64,000 nt of DNA from the NCBI RefSeq assembly GCF_021730395.1, contig NC_069361.1, positions 73,045,001-73,109,000 of the forward strand, read 5' to 3'. Position 1 is the stretch's first letter; the number at the start of each line of letters is the position of its first letter. A program made the translations under genes and the position numbers. The notes below the pieces were generated by a model, which did not search any database, was not told where the DNA came from, and saw nothing but the letters and a program-made list of their open reading frames with translations. Of the stretch, positions 46,211-58,199 are shown one piece after another. The DNA comes from Mercenaria mercenaria (lineage: Eukaryota; Mollusca; Bivalvia; Venerida; Veneridae).

Positions 46211-46246
46211 CAAAGAGCTATAAAAATATGTATTTTTAGTTCTTTG
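46211..46246. mobile_element. 36-bp TIR-only hairpin element (CAAAG family)
   Basis: CAAAGAGCTATAAAAAT and TTTTTAGTTCTTTG ends meet almost directly. The 7-bp duplication GGAAAGA flanks it at 46204-46210 and 46247-46253. Confidence 0.7.
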
Positions 46247-46282
46247 GGAAAGACTACTTTCAATACTGAAAAGGTTATTAAT

Positions 46283-46393
46283 AAAACCCGGCCCGGCCCG
46301 GCCCGGCCCGGACCAAACCACGGAAATAGCCGATTCCGATTGTACGGAAACCACCGGAAACTTACGGACGGAAGGCTAATATAATTACGAATG
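46283..46393. repeat. GGCCC-rich repeat, inverted partner of 53498-53601
   Basis: (CCCGG)n is followed by GACCAAACCACGGAAATAGC and CCACCGGAAACTTACGGACG. The same ~105 bp occurs inverted 7.2 kb away, almost identical. Confidence 0.85.
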
Positions 46394-47919
46394 GTGATAC
46401 CGTCATCTTAATCAATGCAAATTTATGTGTTTTTTATTTCATTATTACAAAAGTAGAAGCAAAGTATTTAATATTGACGATACGTATGTCTGATGAAGTA
46501 TTGCACTTGACATAAGCAAAGACCTAAAATAACAAGATATTTGAATCACACTCAATCAAAGAAGTAATACGTTCGGCAATCGATGTGTCATTTTGTGTAC
46601 CGGACAGACACGAGATAGCAGTTTACAGGATACTTTCAACAGAACTGGACAAGCTAGTTAATGGTACGTCGTTATTTCACACCTAACGATGTGACACTAG
46701 GTTGTGTAGTACGGCGAAGGGGTCTATACCGTGCACTGGAAGTAATTATAAAACTTGGTTGCCTGACCAAGATAGCGTTTTAGCATATTAAGTATTAATT
46801 CAATAAAAATATCTTGCCTTAGGGAACATATGAATATAAACACTCTTATATTAAAGTTGTCAAAGATTTGCATTGATAAGTACACATTCTGCGAAAATTA
46901 ACTAGAAATGTAAGTTTATGAAATTATTATTATACTCCTTTTGCCTATCTCGGTTGCGCAACCAAGATAGATCGAAAATAGACGAACTTCGAAGCTATGC
47001 GCTGTTTTCATACCTTCCATTTGTTTCAGGTTGTTGAAGTATTCAAATTTGAATATAAAACTATAAATTATATCAAAAGCTAAAAACAAATAGTCCACTT
47101 TTTACATTTTTTTCATATTAAAGGGAGGCAATTACAAAATTTCATAAAAAGTATCAAAGTAAACATTTCCAAAAGAGGTATAACTCTATGTAATAATAGG
47201 TCTTTGTTCCTGAAATACAAGAAAACTGACAAAAATATCATAAAATGTTGCTCAAATGATAGATCATATGATTTAGCTTTAAACAAAACCGGGTGATATG
47301 TATGGAGATGATACCCGGAGTTACAGTAAGTTGTAGAAATGAATGAACTGGAGTATAAAATATGAAAGATCGGTCGCAAAGTTTTGAACCCGAACCCTCA
47401 ACCCCACCCCGAAACATGCCCGCTCAGTCTGTTTAAAACAAAACAATAAAAAACGGTAAATATCTAATATGGATAAATGGGAGGGAGTGATAGCAATGAA
47501 CTTTTGTGTTTTAACAATTTACTGCTAACGTTATTTTTGTTTTTAGATTATTTAATTTTTGATTTCTCTTTCTTTTATATTTGAAATAATACTAGCATAT
47601 CTTTTTAACACAGAATTAAAAAAAACCGGTCTGGTCGGACTACGAACTATTTCAGCCTATGCTTATACAACTATTCACATCGTGAATGTTAACTTTTTTG
47701 TTTTTAAAATGAACATTTTAAAGCATGGATTACAAATGTGTGCAATTCAGATGTTAAATTATTATACCCCACACAATGTCCAATGCAATTTTCCCATTAG
47801 TTTAACTTGAATAATATATCATATTTACAAGCGTTTTTATATCTTGTGCGCAAAATCGTTATTTTCAATTTCTGCGCATGTGATATTATACAATAATTGC
47901 CTTTTGGTGAGGTCGATAT
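46394..47919. other. Gene-free region
   Basis: AT-rich. A 45-codon open stretch without an ATG at about 46548-46685 (ESHSIKEVIRSAIDVSFC and onward) looks more protein-like than its surroundings, but I recognise no family. Confidence 0.35.
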
Positions 47920-48130
47920 GAGCCGCGCCATGAGAAAACCAACATCCGCGCATTCTGGTCAGGATCCATGCTGTTTGCTAACGATTTCTCTAATCGCAAC
48001 AGACAGTGTTGGTTTTCTCATGGCGTGGCTCATATGTGGATTTATCGGCCTGATAAAAGCAATATCAACCTCTGGCGAATTTATCGACTTGATATCGCTT
48101 TAACAGGTCGATAAATCCACATATCGACCA
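47911..48130. mobile_element. Palindromic repeat interrupted by a family 1 MITE
   Basis: An outer palindrome (GGTCGATAT at 47911-47919 and ATATGTGGATTTATCGGCC from 48032, closing with CGATAAATCCACATATCGAC) is split by the MITE at 47920-48031. The sequence ATAT is present on both sides of the MITE. Confidence 0.75.
47920..48031. mobile_element. Short family 1 MITE (copy 6)
   Basis: A 112-bp member with ends GAGCCGCGCCATGAGAAAAC and TTTTCTCATGGCGTGGCTC. It is internally deleted compared with ~200-bp relatives. ATAT flanks it on both sides. Confidence 0.88.
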
Positions 48131-48131
48131 C

Positions 48132-49470
48132 ACATAAAAGGCGACAATTGTTTTATTATCAAATCCAGCCTACTCAAAAGTATAAACATTAGATACAGAT
48201 GTCTGCAGCCTTAGGTCATCTTTCGTGGTTAATTGTATACGACGTCACATTGTTTTAACGTAATAACGTGTGGACGTCACAATATGTATGTTTGGCTCCG
48301 CCTTCGAGAAAATACGACTTTTTATCGTTGAACATGTGACTACATCTAGAACAATGGAAAGGACTATAAATATAGATTTAATAATAAAAAAAATAATTTC
48401 ATATCACATGCGCAACAACGCTATTTTGTTTTTCTGCGCATGTGATATTAAATTTTCATGTCTCCATATGAGAGATCGATACTTTCGTACTGATTAAAAG
48501 ACGATGCGCTTATTTATACATAGGATTATATTACTTTATCTTGTGTTCATACACGTGTGAACCCGGCCTATTTTTCTTTTCTGCTTTTGAATGATTTTTT
48601 CTACATGCAACATTTTGAAAACAATTTTTCATCAAATATTAAACTGAAACTATCACCATCAGATTGGAAATTAACTAACTACTAACTACTAAGAAAATGG
48701 GTTCTCTCATTATATGTTCCGTAGTTATCGCCGTTTTTCGAATGTTACTGCTGCTGATTTTGTTGAAGTATGCCCATAAATTCAGCGATATGTAACCTCA
48801 AGACTATACCTATCAAAAAGTATTTTTATACAGCAAAGTCGCGACAATTTCTAGGTGCTTACTAGTAAAGCCTCCTTAATTCTGTCTTCATTATTTGGCA
48901 AGTAATAACTTTTTTTAAATGTTAAATAAATTATTTCATTAATTTTTCGGTATAATAAAATAAATAATGTATTCCTGAGAGGGTGACCCCTCGAAATAAC
49001 TCTATCCGTGACTAATATTTTTCAATGCGACAATTGTAAGTTACTGTAGAGAAAGAGTTTAGTATTTAAAATGTAAATGTATAATAAAATGTTGACAAAA
49101 TGGGCTTAAAATTCTTAAAGACCACACCAGGAAATAATTCTTCCCGGCTAATTCTGACTTTAAGTTGGTCGGGACTTTGATATGCACAGTCAAAATTTTC
49201 CTAGCTCCGCAGTAAGAAAATGTACCTGGTAGTCATTTTACAATTTTATTTCATTCAAAAACATTTCAGGAACATTTTCAGAAAATAAAAGATACATACT
49301 TAGTGGGAACGATCAGTAAAATGTTTAATAAGAAGTACTATATTATGTTTTTCATTACGCCGCTTTTGTGTGTAACATGTATTCAGGTATACACGCGTAA
49401 CAATAAAGATCGGAAAGAAATCGAAAATGGCTAACAAAATAAGACTAGAAAATGCTTTTGTGAAAAAACG
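48132..49470. other. Gene-free region
   Basis: No exon, RNA gene or clear repeat recognised. Confidence 0.4.
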
Positions 49471-50744
49471 CATGTCTCCCCCAATCAGAGACACTGATGG
49501 TTGGCTGCAATAGGGATCATCTACTTGGCATGTCCAGTCATCCCGCTAAATTTCAACACTCTTGGCCTAGTGGTTCTCAAGTCACTGTTCAGGCTCCTGT
49601 GACCTTGACCTTTGATCAAGTGACCTCAAGATAAATAGGGGTCATCTACTCTGCATGTCCAATCATCCTATTAAGTTTCAACATTGTAGGTCAAGTGCTT
49701 CTCAAGTTATTTCCAAAAAATGATTTTACATGAACAGGCCACTGTGACCTTGACCTTTAATAGACTGAATCCAAAATCAATAGGGGTCATCTACTCTGCA
49801 TGTTCAATCATCCTATGAAGTTTCAACATTCTGGGTCAAGTGGTTCTCAAGTTATTGATCGGAACTGGTTATCAATGTTCAGGCCCCTGTGACCTTGACC
49901 TTTAACGGAGTGACCCCAAAAACAATAGGGGTCATTTACTCTGCATGAACAATCATGCTATGAAGTTTCAACATTCTGGGTCGAGAGGTTCTCATGTTAT
50001 TGATTGGAAATGGTTTTCCATGTTCAGACCCCTGTGGCCTTGACCTTTAATGGAGTGACCCCAAAATCGATAGGGGTCATTTACTTTGCATGTACAATCA
50101 TCCTATGAAGTTTCAACATTCTGGGTCAAGTGGTTCTCTAGTTATTGATCGGAAATGGTTTTCCATGTTCAGGCCCCTGTGACCTTGACCTTTGATGGAG
50201 TGACCCCAAAATCAATAGGGGTCAATTACTCTTTATGACCAATCATCCAATGTTCAGGCCCCTGTGACCTTGACCTTTGACGGAGTGACCCCAAAATCAA
50301 TAGGGGTCATCTACTCTTCATGACCAATCATCCCATGAAGTTTCAACATTCGGGGTCAAGTGGTTCTCTAGTTATTGATCGGAATGGTTTTCAATGTTCA
50401 GGCCCCTGTAACCTAGACCTTTGACGGAGTGACCCCAAAATCAATAGGGGTCATCTGCTTTTCAGGACCAATCATCCTATGAAGTTTCAACATTCTGGGT
50501 CAAGTGGTTGTCTAGTTATTGATCGGAAATGGTTTTCAATGTTCAGGCCCCTGTGACCTTGACCTTTGACGGAGTGACCCCAAAAACAATAGGGGTTGTC
50601 TCTCCAGCAGCCCTACAACCCTATGAAGTTTAAGGTTCTAGGTCAAATGGTTCTCCAGTTATTGCTCGGAAATGAAGTGTGACGTACGGACGGACGGACG
50701 GACGGACAGGGCAAAAACAATTTGTCTCCTGGGGGAGACATAAA
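49471..50744. repeat. Satellite array in a Pearl/BIV160-like element (3)
   Basis: About eight monomers of about 145 bp share CCTGTGACCTTGACCTTTGA, GTGACCCCAAAATCAATAGG and AAGTTTCAACATTCTGGGTC; one unit is short (about 85 bp). Framed by CATGTCTCCCCCAAT and CTCCTGGGGGAGACATA, with a GGAC tetranucleotide run before the right end. A single related unit lies in ARL2 intron 4. Confidence 0.8.
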
Positions 50745-51305
50745 TATAATTAAAATGAAATTTATGGTGTTGTAAACTTTTTTTGGTGATTAAATTAATT
50801 TTCCCTTAGATACAGGCATTTGTATGTAAAAACTGAGTGTGCAATAGCTGCGCGTGAAAACTGGGTAGGAGAAAATTAAGAATACCGCGAAAACGAAGAA
50901 GGAGACCTCTGTTTATTTTCCACTCATATTACAATTCATTTTTTTTATCATGATTGTATTTGTGCAAAAAAAGCACACTACTTGGTCATTCCATTTGAAA
51001 ACATATAGGTTTCAATGGGCCTGTTATACCAAATAAAACATAATTACTTTTTGGATATAATGGACAACCCAAAAACATAAATTAATCTCCGTAAAAACAG
51101 AAACGTCACAATTATATATATTTAAGTTTGAGCTAAAATGTGATTTCTCGACGCGATTTGCGTAAGAAGTACGCATCTTACCTTTTCAATACAATGTAAT
51201 ATCGGGTGAAGATCAACTTCTACTATTATTTAAACAAGTTATGAAGGATGCAACTTGTTGTTGGAAAATTCCGCTCATTACACTTTCTTTATCGTAGGTT
51301 GAAAA
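50745..51305. other. Gene-free spacer
   Basis: AT-rich sequence with no recognised feature. Confidence 0.4.
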
Positions 51306-51308
51306 AAT

Positions 51309-51608
51309 ATGTAAAGGTAAAGGTCTTGTTTATTATAGTGCCACCCCTATTGAAAGAGCCAGCCAATTTGGCTTATGAGACACCTTTATTGTGCGTACCA
51401 ATTACCTCCCAACTCCTACCACATGCCAGGCGCCAGGCGGATAGAAGTCGGTAACCATTCATTTAACTAGCTCGCGGCTCACGAACCGGCCTTTTCGGAA
51501 CGAGTCCCATGACAAACATCCACCGGACGAACGCTCCCCATGGGGCTCGATCCTTCGGCCTCCCGATCCCGAGGCGGACGCCTTAACTACTGGGCCACGG
51601 TGACCGGT
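51309..51608 (-). mobile_element. tRNA-derived SINE A (copy 1)
   Basis: On the minus strand it starts near GGTCACCGTGGCCCAGTAG, with an A-box-like AGTAGTTAAGGCGTCC and a B-box-like GATCGAGCCCC. A body follows with GAGCCGCGAGCTAGTTAAAT, and a tail of CTTTAC repeats. AATATGTAA flanks both sides. Closely similar to 60373-60657. Confidence 0.82.
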
Positions 51609-52362
51609 AATATGTAAGGTTTAAACTTTTCTGAGACGTTTTATGGATTTGGCCACACATGGGCAGTTTAACAAACCATTTTAGCCGGAGAATTACACCC
51701 AGATCCTTCGTAAAAACTGCAAACTATCGTACAATTACTCTGTATACAAAAAAGAGCAACAGTTTAATTTGTATAATTACAATAGGTTTGGTTCTACCAA
51801 TGAAAAACTCACAAAACGTAGGGTCTAAGAATGCGACAGCATTAAAGTCCAAGTACAGTTCACTACCGGTGTGGTCACGTGACCATAGTAAAGTAAGCAA
51901 TGTTAAAGTAAATCGTCTGCACTACACTGTGATGTTGATAAATTTACACACACAAAAAAATCTTAATGAAGAAATTTGTGAGATTTGAAAAAACAACATC
52001 CATTCAAAGTTTTATTTTGCTTTTTCCGGACTTATTTGTAAATTATGATTAGCGGGCTCAAACGGTTCTTCTGTTGGTATGTATCAAAAATGCCGAGCAC
52101 TAGCAAACTGACTGAAAGGGCATTCTGTAAACAATAATATATCAAATCAACCTAAATAAATTGCAAGATATGTCTCACCATTGAAGTTTAATCTTGAAGT
52201 ATCTAAATGCATAATCTGAAAGTGTAGAGCATTGGTAAATATCCAAACGAACCTTAACAAGTTTTTACTTGGTCTTTTTTTCACGAAACAGTGTGAATCG
52301 TTCTATATATTGAGTTCAGTTAAATAGTAATTTTGTTCCCATTTAAAAGATTTCTTTTTCGC

Positions 52363-52518
52363 GTCGAGTTTTGGTTCACCAACTAATGACACTCGATGAC
52401 TGCTTCCTGGAAACTAACCAGTACTCGCACCGAAAGAAGGGACTGTTGGAGTCACGGTCAAAATCCGCTGACAGGATTCAACCCCGCGACCTCCGGATTA
52501 CGAGACATCTGTACAAAA
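52363..52518 (-). mobile_element. Possible tRNA-derived SINE fragment
   Basis: On the minus strand CTCGTAATCCGGAGGTCGCG leads into GGTTGAATCC, the anticodon-arm to T-arm part of a tRNA-like head. The A box is missing. The body has no relative in the window. Confidence 0.4.
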
Positions 52519-53496
52519 ATGAAAAAAAAGGTAAAATTTGTATCTCGATTCTACTCTATATAGTTTTTAACTAATTTGAATATAACTTAAGTAAGTCAGT
52601 TTATTCAGAGATTACTTGCAAACTTGGAAAAAAAATAAATAAAAAAGATGTTAAAACATCATAGCAACCTGCCGAATATGAAATCGGTTATCGAAAGTGC
52701 AAAGACTATGCCACAAACTGCAATGTACCACAATATATTCAATTTGTGACTTTCATCGTACGTCAATTCAGTCGACTAGAGATACTCAGAATACTGCGTG
52801 AACAAACCTAATTCAGTATTTCTTTTTTATATATTTATACAGGAATGTTTAAAAAATATGTGATACCGTGTGTAAAACCTTTCAATATTCAACGCTGCAT
52901 TCTTCGTGCGTAATCGGTATCCCGACCTATCCTAAATGTTTTACTTGACCCTAAATGTTTTATGGTCTTTGAGATTTTTTAAAAACGTTTTAATAAAAGT
53001 TTAAAAAAAACTGCTCATTCTGTTCTCAGTGATATTAGAAATTATTTGTATTCATTTTTTTTGACATAAAAATAATTTCCGTAAAGTCTCATTGAACAAA
53101 AAAGTATAAAAAAACCTGCCTATTTACTACCTGTTTTTTAGGCTTGTTACCGGACACTAAGAAATATTTAGGCTTTGGGAATGCACATGTGAAACAAAAA
53201 CTCTTTGAGGTCAGAGAGGAATTATAACAACTTTTTGGACAAAACGTAATTATAAAATAGTATATAATAATAACGATACAAATTTTCGGGAACTAATTAG
53301 AAGCCTCGTCAAAACAACGCTATGTATAACGACTTCCTGTGTACAAGTTTACAAATTATATTAAGACGTTTTTGCAACCAGAAAGAACACGCAGTCTTAA
53401 CCCATTCATCAAAGAAGTTCCTCGCGGGCATCATAAAGGTCAGTGTTTTTTTTTTTTACTAAATTCTAAACATGTAAGTTGATATCGACACGATAT
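52519..53496. other. Gene-free AT-rich spacer
   Basis: No feature recognised. Confidence 0.4.
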
Positions 53497-53497
53497 C

Positions 53498-53601
53498 ATT
53501 CGTAATTATATTAGCCTTCCGTCCGTAAGTTTCCGGTGGTTTCCGTACAATCGGAATCGGCTATTTCCGTGGTTTGGTCCGGGCCGGGCTGGGCCGGGTT
53601 T
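53498..53601. repeat. GGCCC-rich repeat, inverted partner of 46283-46393
   Basis: It contains CGTCCGTAAGTTTCCGGTGG and TCCGGGCCGGGCTGGGCCGG, the reverse complement of the left partner with fewer GGCCC units. Confidence 0.85.
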
Positions 53602-53744
53602 TCAATACTACACATGAACTTATACTGTCAGAGTCAAACAGGGCGGTAATCAAAACAATGAATTCAATGATACTGTACTTTTTACTTTGTTAATCAAATA
53701 TTCAACACTACTGTACATATATTTTATGTTCAGCCTTTAGGTAA

Positions 53745-53992
53745 AGATAAGTTTTATTTAACGATAAGCTCTATAGAGCTTTTCTGCGACCCTATATTAA
53801 GAACAGTTAAAACCAATTATACCTCACCCCCAGCAATTTGCTTGTACCCATTTACAGCTGGGTTGACTGAGGCAATCGTGATAAAGTGCCTTGCCCAAGG
53901 ACACACCGCAGTGGGAATAGCCAGGATTCGAACCAGGGGCCTTCACCTCCGTAGGAAAGCGCCTTAGCCCTCTAGACCGATGTGTCCACGTG
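53745..53992 (-). mobile_element. tRNA-derived SINE B
   Basis: On the minus strand an A-box region GGTCTAGAGGGCTAAGGCGC (53959-53978) and a perfect B box GGTTCGAATCC (53924-53934) are spaced as in a tRNA. TGTCCTTGGGCAAGGCACTT follows, a central motif I recall from several invertebrate SINEs. The tail is TTAAATAAAAC. It abuts the 3' end of a LINE relic. Confidence 0.82.
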
Positions 53993-53994
53993 CC

Positions 53995-54330
53995 AAGTAG
54001 GTTTTTGAAGTCATTAAAGTCTGTGCTGCTACAACTCGATCCCTACCAGGCTGTTACTAATCTCGATACAAAGAGATGTTTTCGATTCTCTTTCTTGCAT
54101 GGCTTTTTCACTGTTTCAAACCGATGTCAACAAGTATTCGAGCGATCGTTTAGTTGGAAGGAAATTTTATAGTCTATATCTTCCGGCCTGTTTATTCGTT
54201 AGTTTATAAACTGCAATCATATCTCTACGAAACCTTCTATAGGCCGGCCAGTGCTGGCTGGTAAGAACAATATTTTCAATCTTTCTTTATATGGAAGATG
54301 TCTTATATTAAGTACTAGCTTATATATTAA
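53995..54330 (-). pseudogene. LINE relic: reverse transcriptase C-terminus
   Basis: On the minus strand HLPYKERLKILFLPAS, then in another frame YRRFRRDMIAVYKLTN, then RVVAAQTLMTSKT. These match the region after the RT thumb of Jockey/CR1-type LINEs. Stops and frame changes show decay. It is separated from its upstream part by the palindrome at 54331-55139. Confidence 0.7.
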
Positions 54331-55139
54331 GGTTTCGATGGAGGCCTTGAGAAACAAAACTCAAACAACACCAAATCATAGAAAGAAAGAGTTATTTGAC
54401 ATGAAAATTGAACAGCATGTAAAACATGTATATTACTTTACGAAACAAGTGTCAGTATACTGATATAAACATTGAATTCCGGAAAAGGGCTGCCTTAAGG
54501 CGCTCCACTTCCGGACAGTTAAACGCCTTGAAAAACGCACCATTTTCAAAGAACTGTTACACATGTTTGTTTTGATGCATTTGCAATAGCGTGCGAGTGG
54601 TGAAATTTCACGTAACAAGGTGGAACATAGTTTTCAGCAATTGTTTATGTTTTTTTCTTTACAAATGGCATTCATTTTCAAAGGGAGACGACTTTTTCTC
54701 AGATTACTTAAAATAATCGGAAAAAGTTGTTTCCCTTTGAAAATGAATGTCATTTGTACTTAAAATAATCGGGAACAGTTGTCTCCCTTTGAAAATGAAT
54801 GCCATTTGTAAATAAATAAAGATAAACAATTGCTGAAAACTGTGTTCCACCTTGTTATGCGAAATTTCACCACTCGCACGCTATTGCAAATGCATCAAAA
54901 CGAACATGTGTAACTGTTCTTTGAAAATGGTGAGTTTTTAAAGGCGTTTAACTGTCCGGAAGTGGAGCCCCTTTAGGCAGCCCTTTTCCGGAATTCAATG
55001 CTTATATCAGTATACTGACACTTGTTTCGTAAAATAATATACATGCTTTACATGCTGTTCAATTTTCATGTTAAACAACTCTTTCTTTCTATGATTTGGT
55101 GTTGTTTGATTTTTGTTTCTCAAGGCCTCCATCGAAACC
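54331..55139. mobile_element. 809-bp palindromic element with TTAA duplications
   Basis: Arms of about 380 bp run from GGTTTCGATGGAGGCCTTGA to the mirrored end CTCCATCGAAACC. TTAA stands on both sides (54327-54330 and 55140-55143), the target of piggyBac- and Kolobok-type transposons. The arms remain very similar, suggesting a young insertion. Mirrored open frames (EALRNKTQTTPNHRKKELF) are translated arm and not a gene. It is inserted into a LINE relic. Confidence 0.85.
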
Positions 55140-55143
55140 TTAA

Positions 55144-55530
55144 GCACGTTTTTTACTCTTTCAATAGATTTTATGCTTTTTATAACGTAAGATGAAAACA
55201 TGTACGTCGGATGAGGCCTACGATCATATTTCTTTTATGAATATTATAGCGTTTATGTGCTGTCTAAATTTTAAATCGACATCAAATGCTACTTCAGAGT
55301 CCTTCTCTTTTATAGTATCCTGGATTTGCTTTATTATGTTGTTTCCATGGAAGTGGTAGGTATGGTTTGGATTTGCTTATGCATAATAACATTTCTTGAT
55401 GTTATATTTTAGTAACCATTTATCACTCCAAGAGTTTAATCTATATATGTCATTTTGTATTTGTTCAATGTTTGTGTCGTCATTTACATTACTGAATTAT
55501 TTTGTGTCGTCTGCAGAGTCGTGTGGTTTT
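55144..55530 (-). pseudogene. LINE relic: RT motif C and thumb
   Basis: On the minus strand HDSADDTK carries the diverged catalytic ADD, followed by NIEQIQNDIYRLNSWSDKWL and KYNIKKC, DTIKEKDSEVAFDVDLKFRQ, then SIKSIERVKNVL. The order matches Jockey/CR1-type RTs. Several stops are present. It continues past the palindrome at 53995-54330. Confidence 0.72.
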
Positions 55531-56690
55531 TTATACTAACTTCAATATTTATGTATATATATTTATATACTAAACCTAAGCTCTAAAATTGTTCAAATTT
55601 CAGTAGAAAATTGTGGTTTCTTGAATGAAATAGATGTTACCATGGAAACGACGCCCGTGATCTATATATCAAAATGTAAAATTCAAAAGCGTTGACACTG
55701 GTCAATTTAAGGAACACAGCTTCGGCTTTTTATTTGCATTTCAACAATATCCATGAGAATAATAGCAGGATGCAGGACGATTTTTTCCATAATAAATGTC
55801 AGATGAGGGGCACTGCTGTAAGTATTTTAAGCTGTGAAATTTGTTTAAATAAATGCAAATAACACGAAAATATTACTTACGTTTGAAATAAGATGTTTTA
55901 AAGCTATATAAACAAGAAAGATAATTTTATTTAATATTTTTTATAAGAAATTACGATAAAAAGCAAGATATCAGCTATTAAAACATCTCTGTTGCCATGG
56001 TTACTTTAAACGTTAAGAAAAATAGGATATCTTGTAAAGTGCTTGGTATTTTGCAAATAATATTACCCTAATAATCCATGTATGTCATTAACAGAATGGC
56101 ACCGAAGCCGTCGAAAACCCCGTTTCCATACATAGTTGTTTAAAAATGAGAGAAAATGCGTTACCATGGAAACACTAGCCCCGCGACATATACATTTTAA
56201 GCTTATATTAGAATGCTAACGCGCATACTGGTAAAAGTATCAATTATGCAGTCTTCTGCGGATAACAATGAAACCAAAATACACTGAAAAGTATTAAATA
56301 TCCGTATTTTCCTTCTTTCAATATAAAATACCTTTGGAGGGTCATGTACTTCAAAAAAACAAAGACAAGTATCAAACAGGGAATGCTACGCATCAAAAAC
56401 GCAAACCTGGATAACAATTTTACTTGAAGGGACAGAGATAAACGAAACTCAGATTGTAGCAGCTAAAACATTAAATTACACAAAATTATGAAAATATATA
56501 AAAAAAGATCTGTGGTTCAACTTATTTGAATTTACCCTGGAAACAAGGTAACCGACCTCCTTATGCTTGCATTAAAGGCTATAATTGGGTTGACAGAGGA
56601 AACTGTCACAATACAGATTCGGTGATCTGGTGGCTGCTGTGGCTTTCTTGCAATTCAGATTTCTAGTGCTCCCAATCTATTTTTTTAACG
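55531..56690. other. Gene-free spacer within a LINE-rich zone
   Basis: No feature recognised beyond AT-rich DNA. Confidence 0.4.
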
Positions 56691-56692
56691 TG

Positions 56693-56800
56693 TGATGACA
56701 AAAAAAAACAAGGATGAAAATCAAACAGATAAAGCCACGTTACAAAACCACAGCTTCTCCCAAACCACAGTTACAGCACTGCCCACGACCATCACATACA
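56693..56800. repeat. ~90-bp repeat shared with 58385-58480
   Basis: AAAAACAAGGATGAAAATC, AAAGCCACGTTACAAAACC and CACAGCTTCTCCCAAACC match the second location in order. Both probably derive from the same LINE family or its passenger sequence. Confidence 0.6.
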
Positions 56801-56942
56801 CATGTGCGTCTTGAGTCTTAGGAAATGCATCCATTATACATATAATATCTGACTGATGAATATAAACCAAACACTTCAGTCCTGTCCATTTATTAGAATA
56901 ACTGCCTGCATTTCTATCCATTTTTGTCAATCATTTCTAAAG

Positions 56943-57400
56943 TCATTTTGTATCTATATTTGTATTACTGTTGTGAACTGAATTTACAGAGCTCACATCA
57001 AATACAGAGTTTGTACTATCCCCTTCATGGTCATTATCAGATCCTTCATTTGAGTCATGTGAACTACTTAATACACTGATACTATGATCATCCATCTGAG
57101 CAAGTACAGTATCTTCATTTAAAATAACTTGATCTGACACATTTCCATTTTGTACAATGATTTAACTAGACATATTGTCATTTAAAATAACATCACTTTA
57201 GTCACTAATATTGTAATCATCCGTTCGAGCAAGTACATTGTCTTCGTTTAAAATAACTTGACCAGACACATTTCCCCTTTGTACAATAATTTAACTAGTA
57301 GACACATTGTCATCATTTAAAGTAACATCCATTTGAGCAAGTACATTGTCTTAATTTAAAAAAACTTGACTAGATACAATTTGATCTTGTACAATAATTT
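56943..57400 (-). repeat. Acidic coding-like tandem repeat
   Basis: On the minus strand VSDQVILNEDTVLAQMDDH recurs two to three times on a step of about 120-135 bp, with stops between units. A 65-residue Ser/Asp-rich end (SSSHDSNEGSDNDHEGDSTN) precedes the final stop. It may be a decayed exon or a minisatellite; I recognise no family. Confidence 0.4.
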
Positions 57401-57539
57401 AACCAGATTTGAATGAGGATAATTGTTCCAAAAATAGTCATTTGTATCTAGGTGGTAATCCACACAATCATACAAGGTAATATATGGGAAACGTAAGTCA
57501 TATGACATTTGTTAAAAGTGAGAAGCAGTGCAATGTTAA

Positions 57540-57690
57540 AATAATAAAACGTTAAAAGCACTGTAGACGTTTTGCGACGTATACCATAAGTTTGCATTTT
57601 TAACAGGGCTTTTTGTTCGTTCACTTTGTCAAATGCTTTACTAAAATCTAATAGGATCATGTCAACCTGCTCTGTAAACACATCAAGGCT
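57540..57690 (-). pseudogene. LINE relic: RT motif A (second copy)
   Basis: It encodes EQVDMILLDFSKAFDKVNEQ and KALLKMQTYGIRRKT, nearly identical in DNA to 58930-59045 over about 110 bp. A fragment of the same LINE family. Confidence 0.8.
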
Positions 57691-58199
57691 GGGGCTGGAT
57701 TGTACATGATATATATACCGAACTGTGACTCTAGTTACCTCCCTTGAAGATCCGTAATATCAGACTGAAACGAATTGCTAATGACAATTACTAGACTGTA
57801 CATGACTTTGGTATAACCTATCTATCTACCTTCCTGTACCAGACCGTAGACACTTTCATGCGCGTCAAGCCACAAAGATTGTTAGTATCGGGCCAAATAA
57901 AAGTTAAAGGAATGCATAAAAGATAAAAATAGGAGTGAAAAGTCAGGTAATGGTGAAGCATGTTCAATGTACTCAGTGGTTGGGAGGAAGTGAATTTCAG
58001 GTGGGAATCTATTCAATATAACTATTCAGTCAAAGGGAAAGACGACTATTTGTAAGAATCGTTAACCTGTAGGACAGTAGATATTGGTGTGTTTTCCTTG
58101 TTCATGTTGTTAGGTGAATGAAATAATCTTCTACAGGGATTGCAACATGATGATTAAAATTTTATTCATAAGAGAAAGTCGACAGTCTATGCGCTGGCG

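Noticed and set aside
46283-53601. A 7.3-kb transposon bounded by the GGCCC-rich inverted pair
   Set aside because: No direct duplication outside the pair, and no transposase or coherent interior between them.
54251-55201. Two mirrored frames with the same peptide (EALRNKTQTTPNHRKKELF)
   Set aside because: They are the two arms of one palindrome, read in opposite directions.
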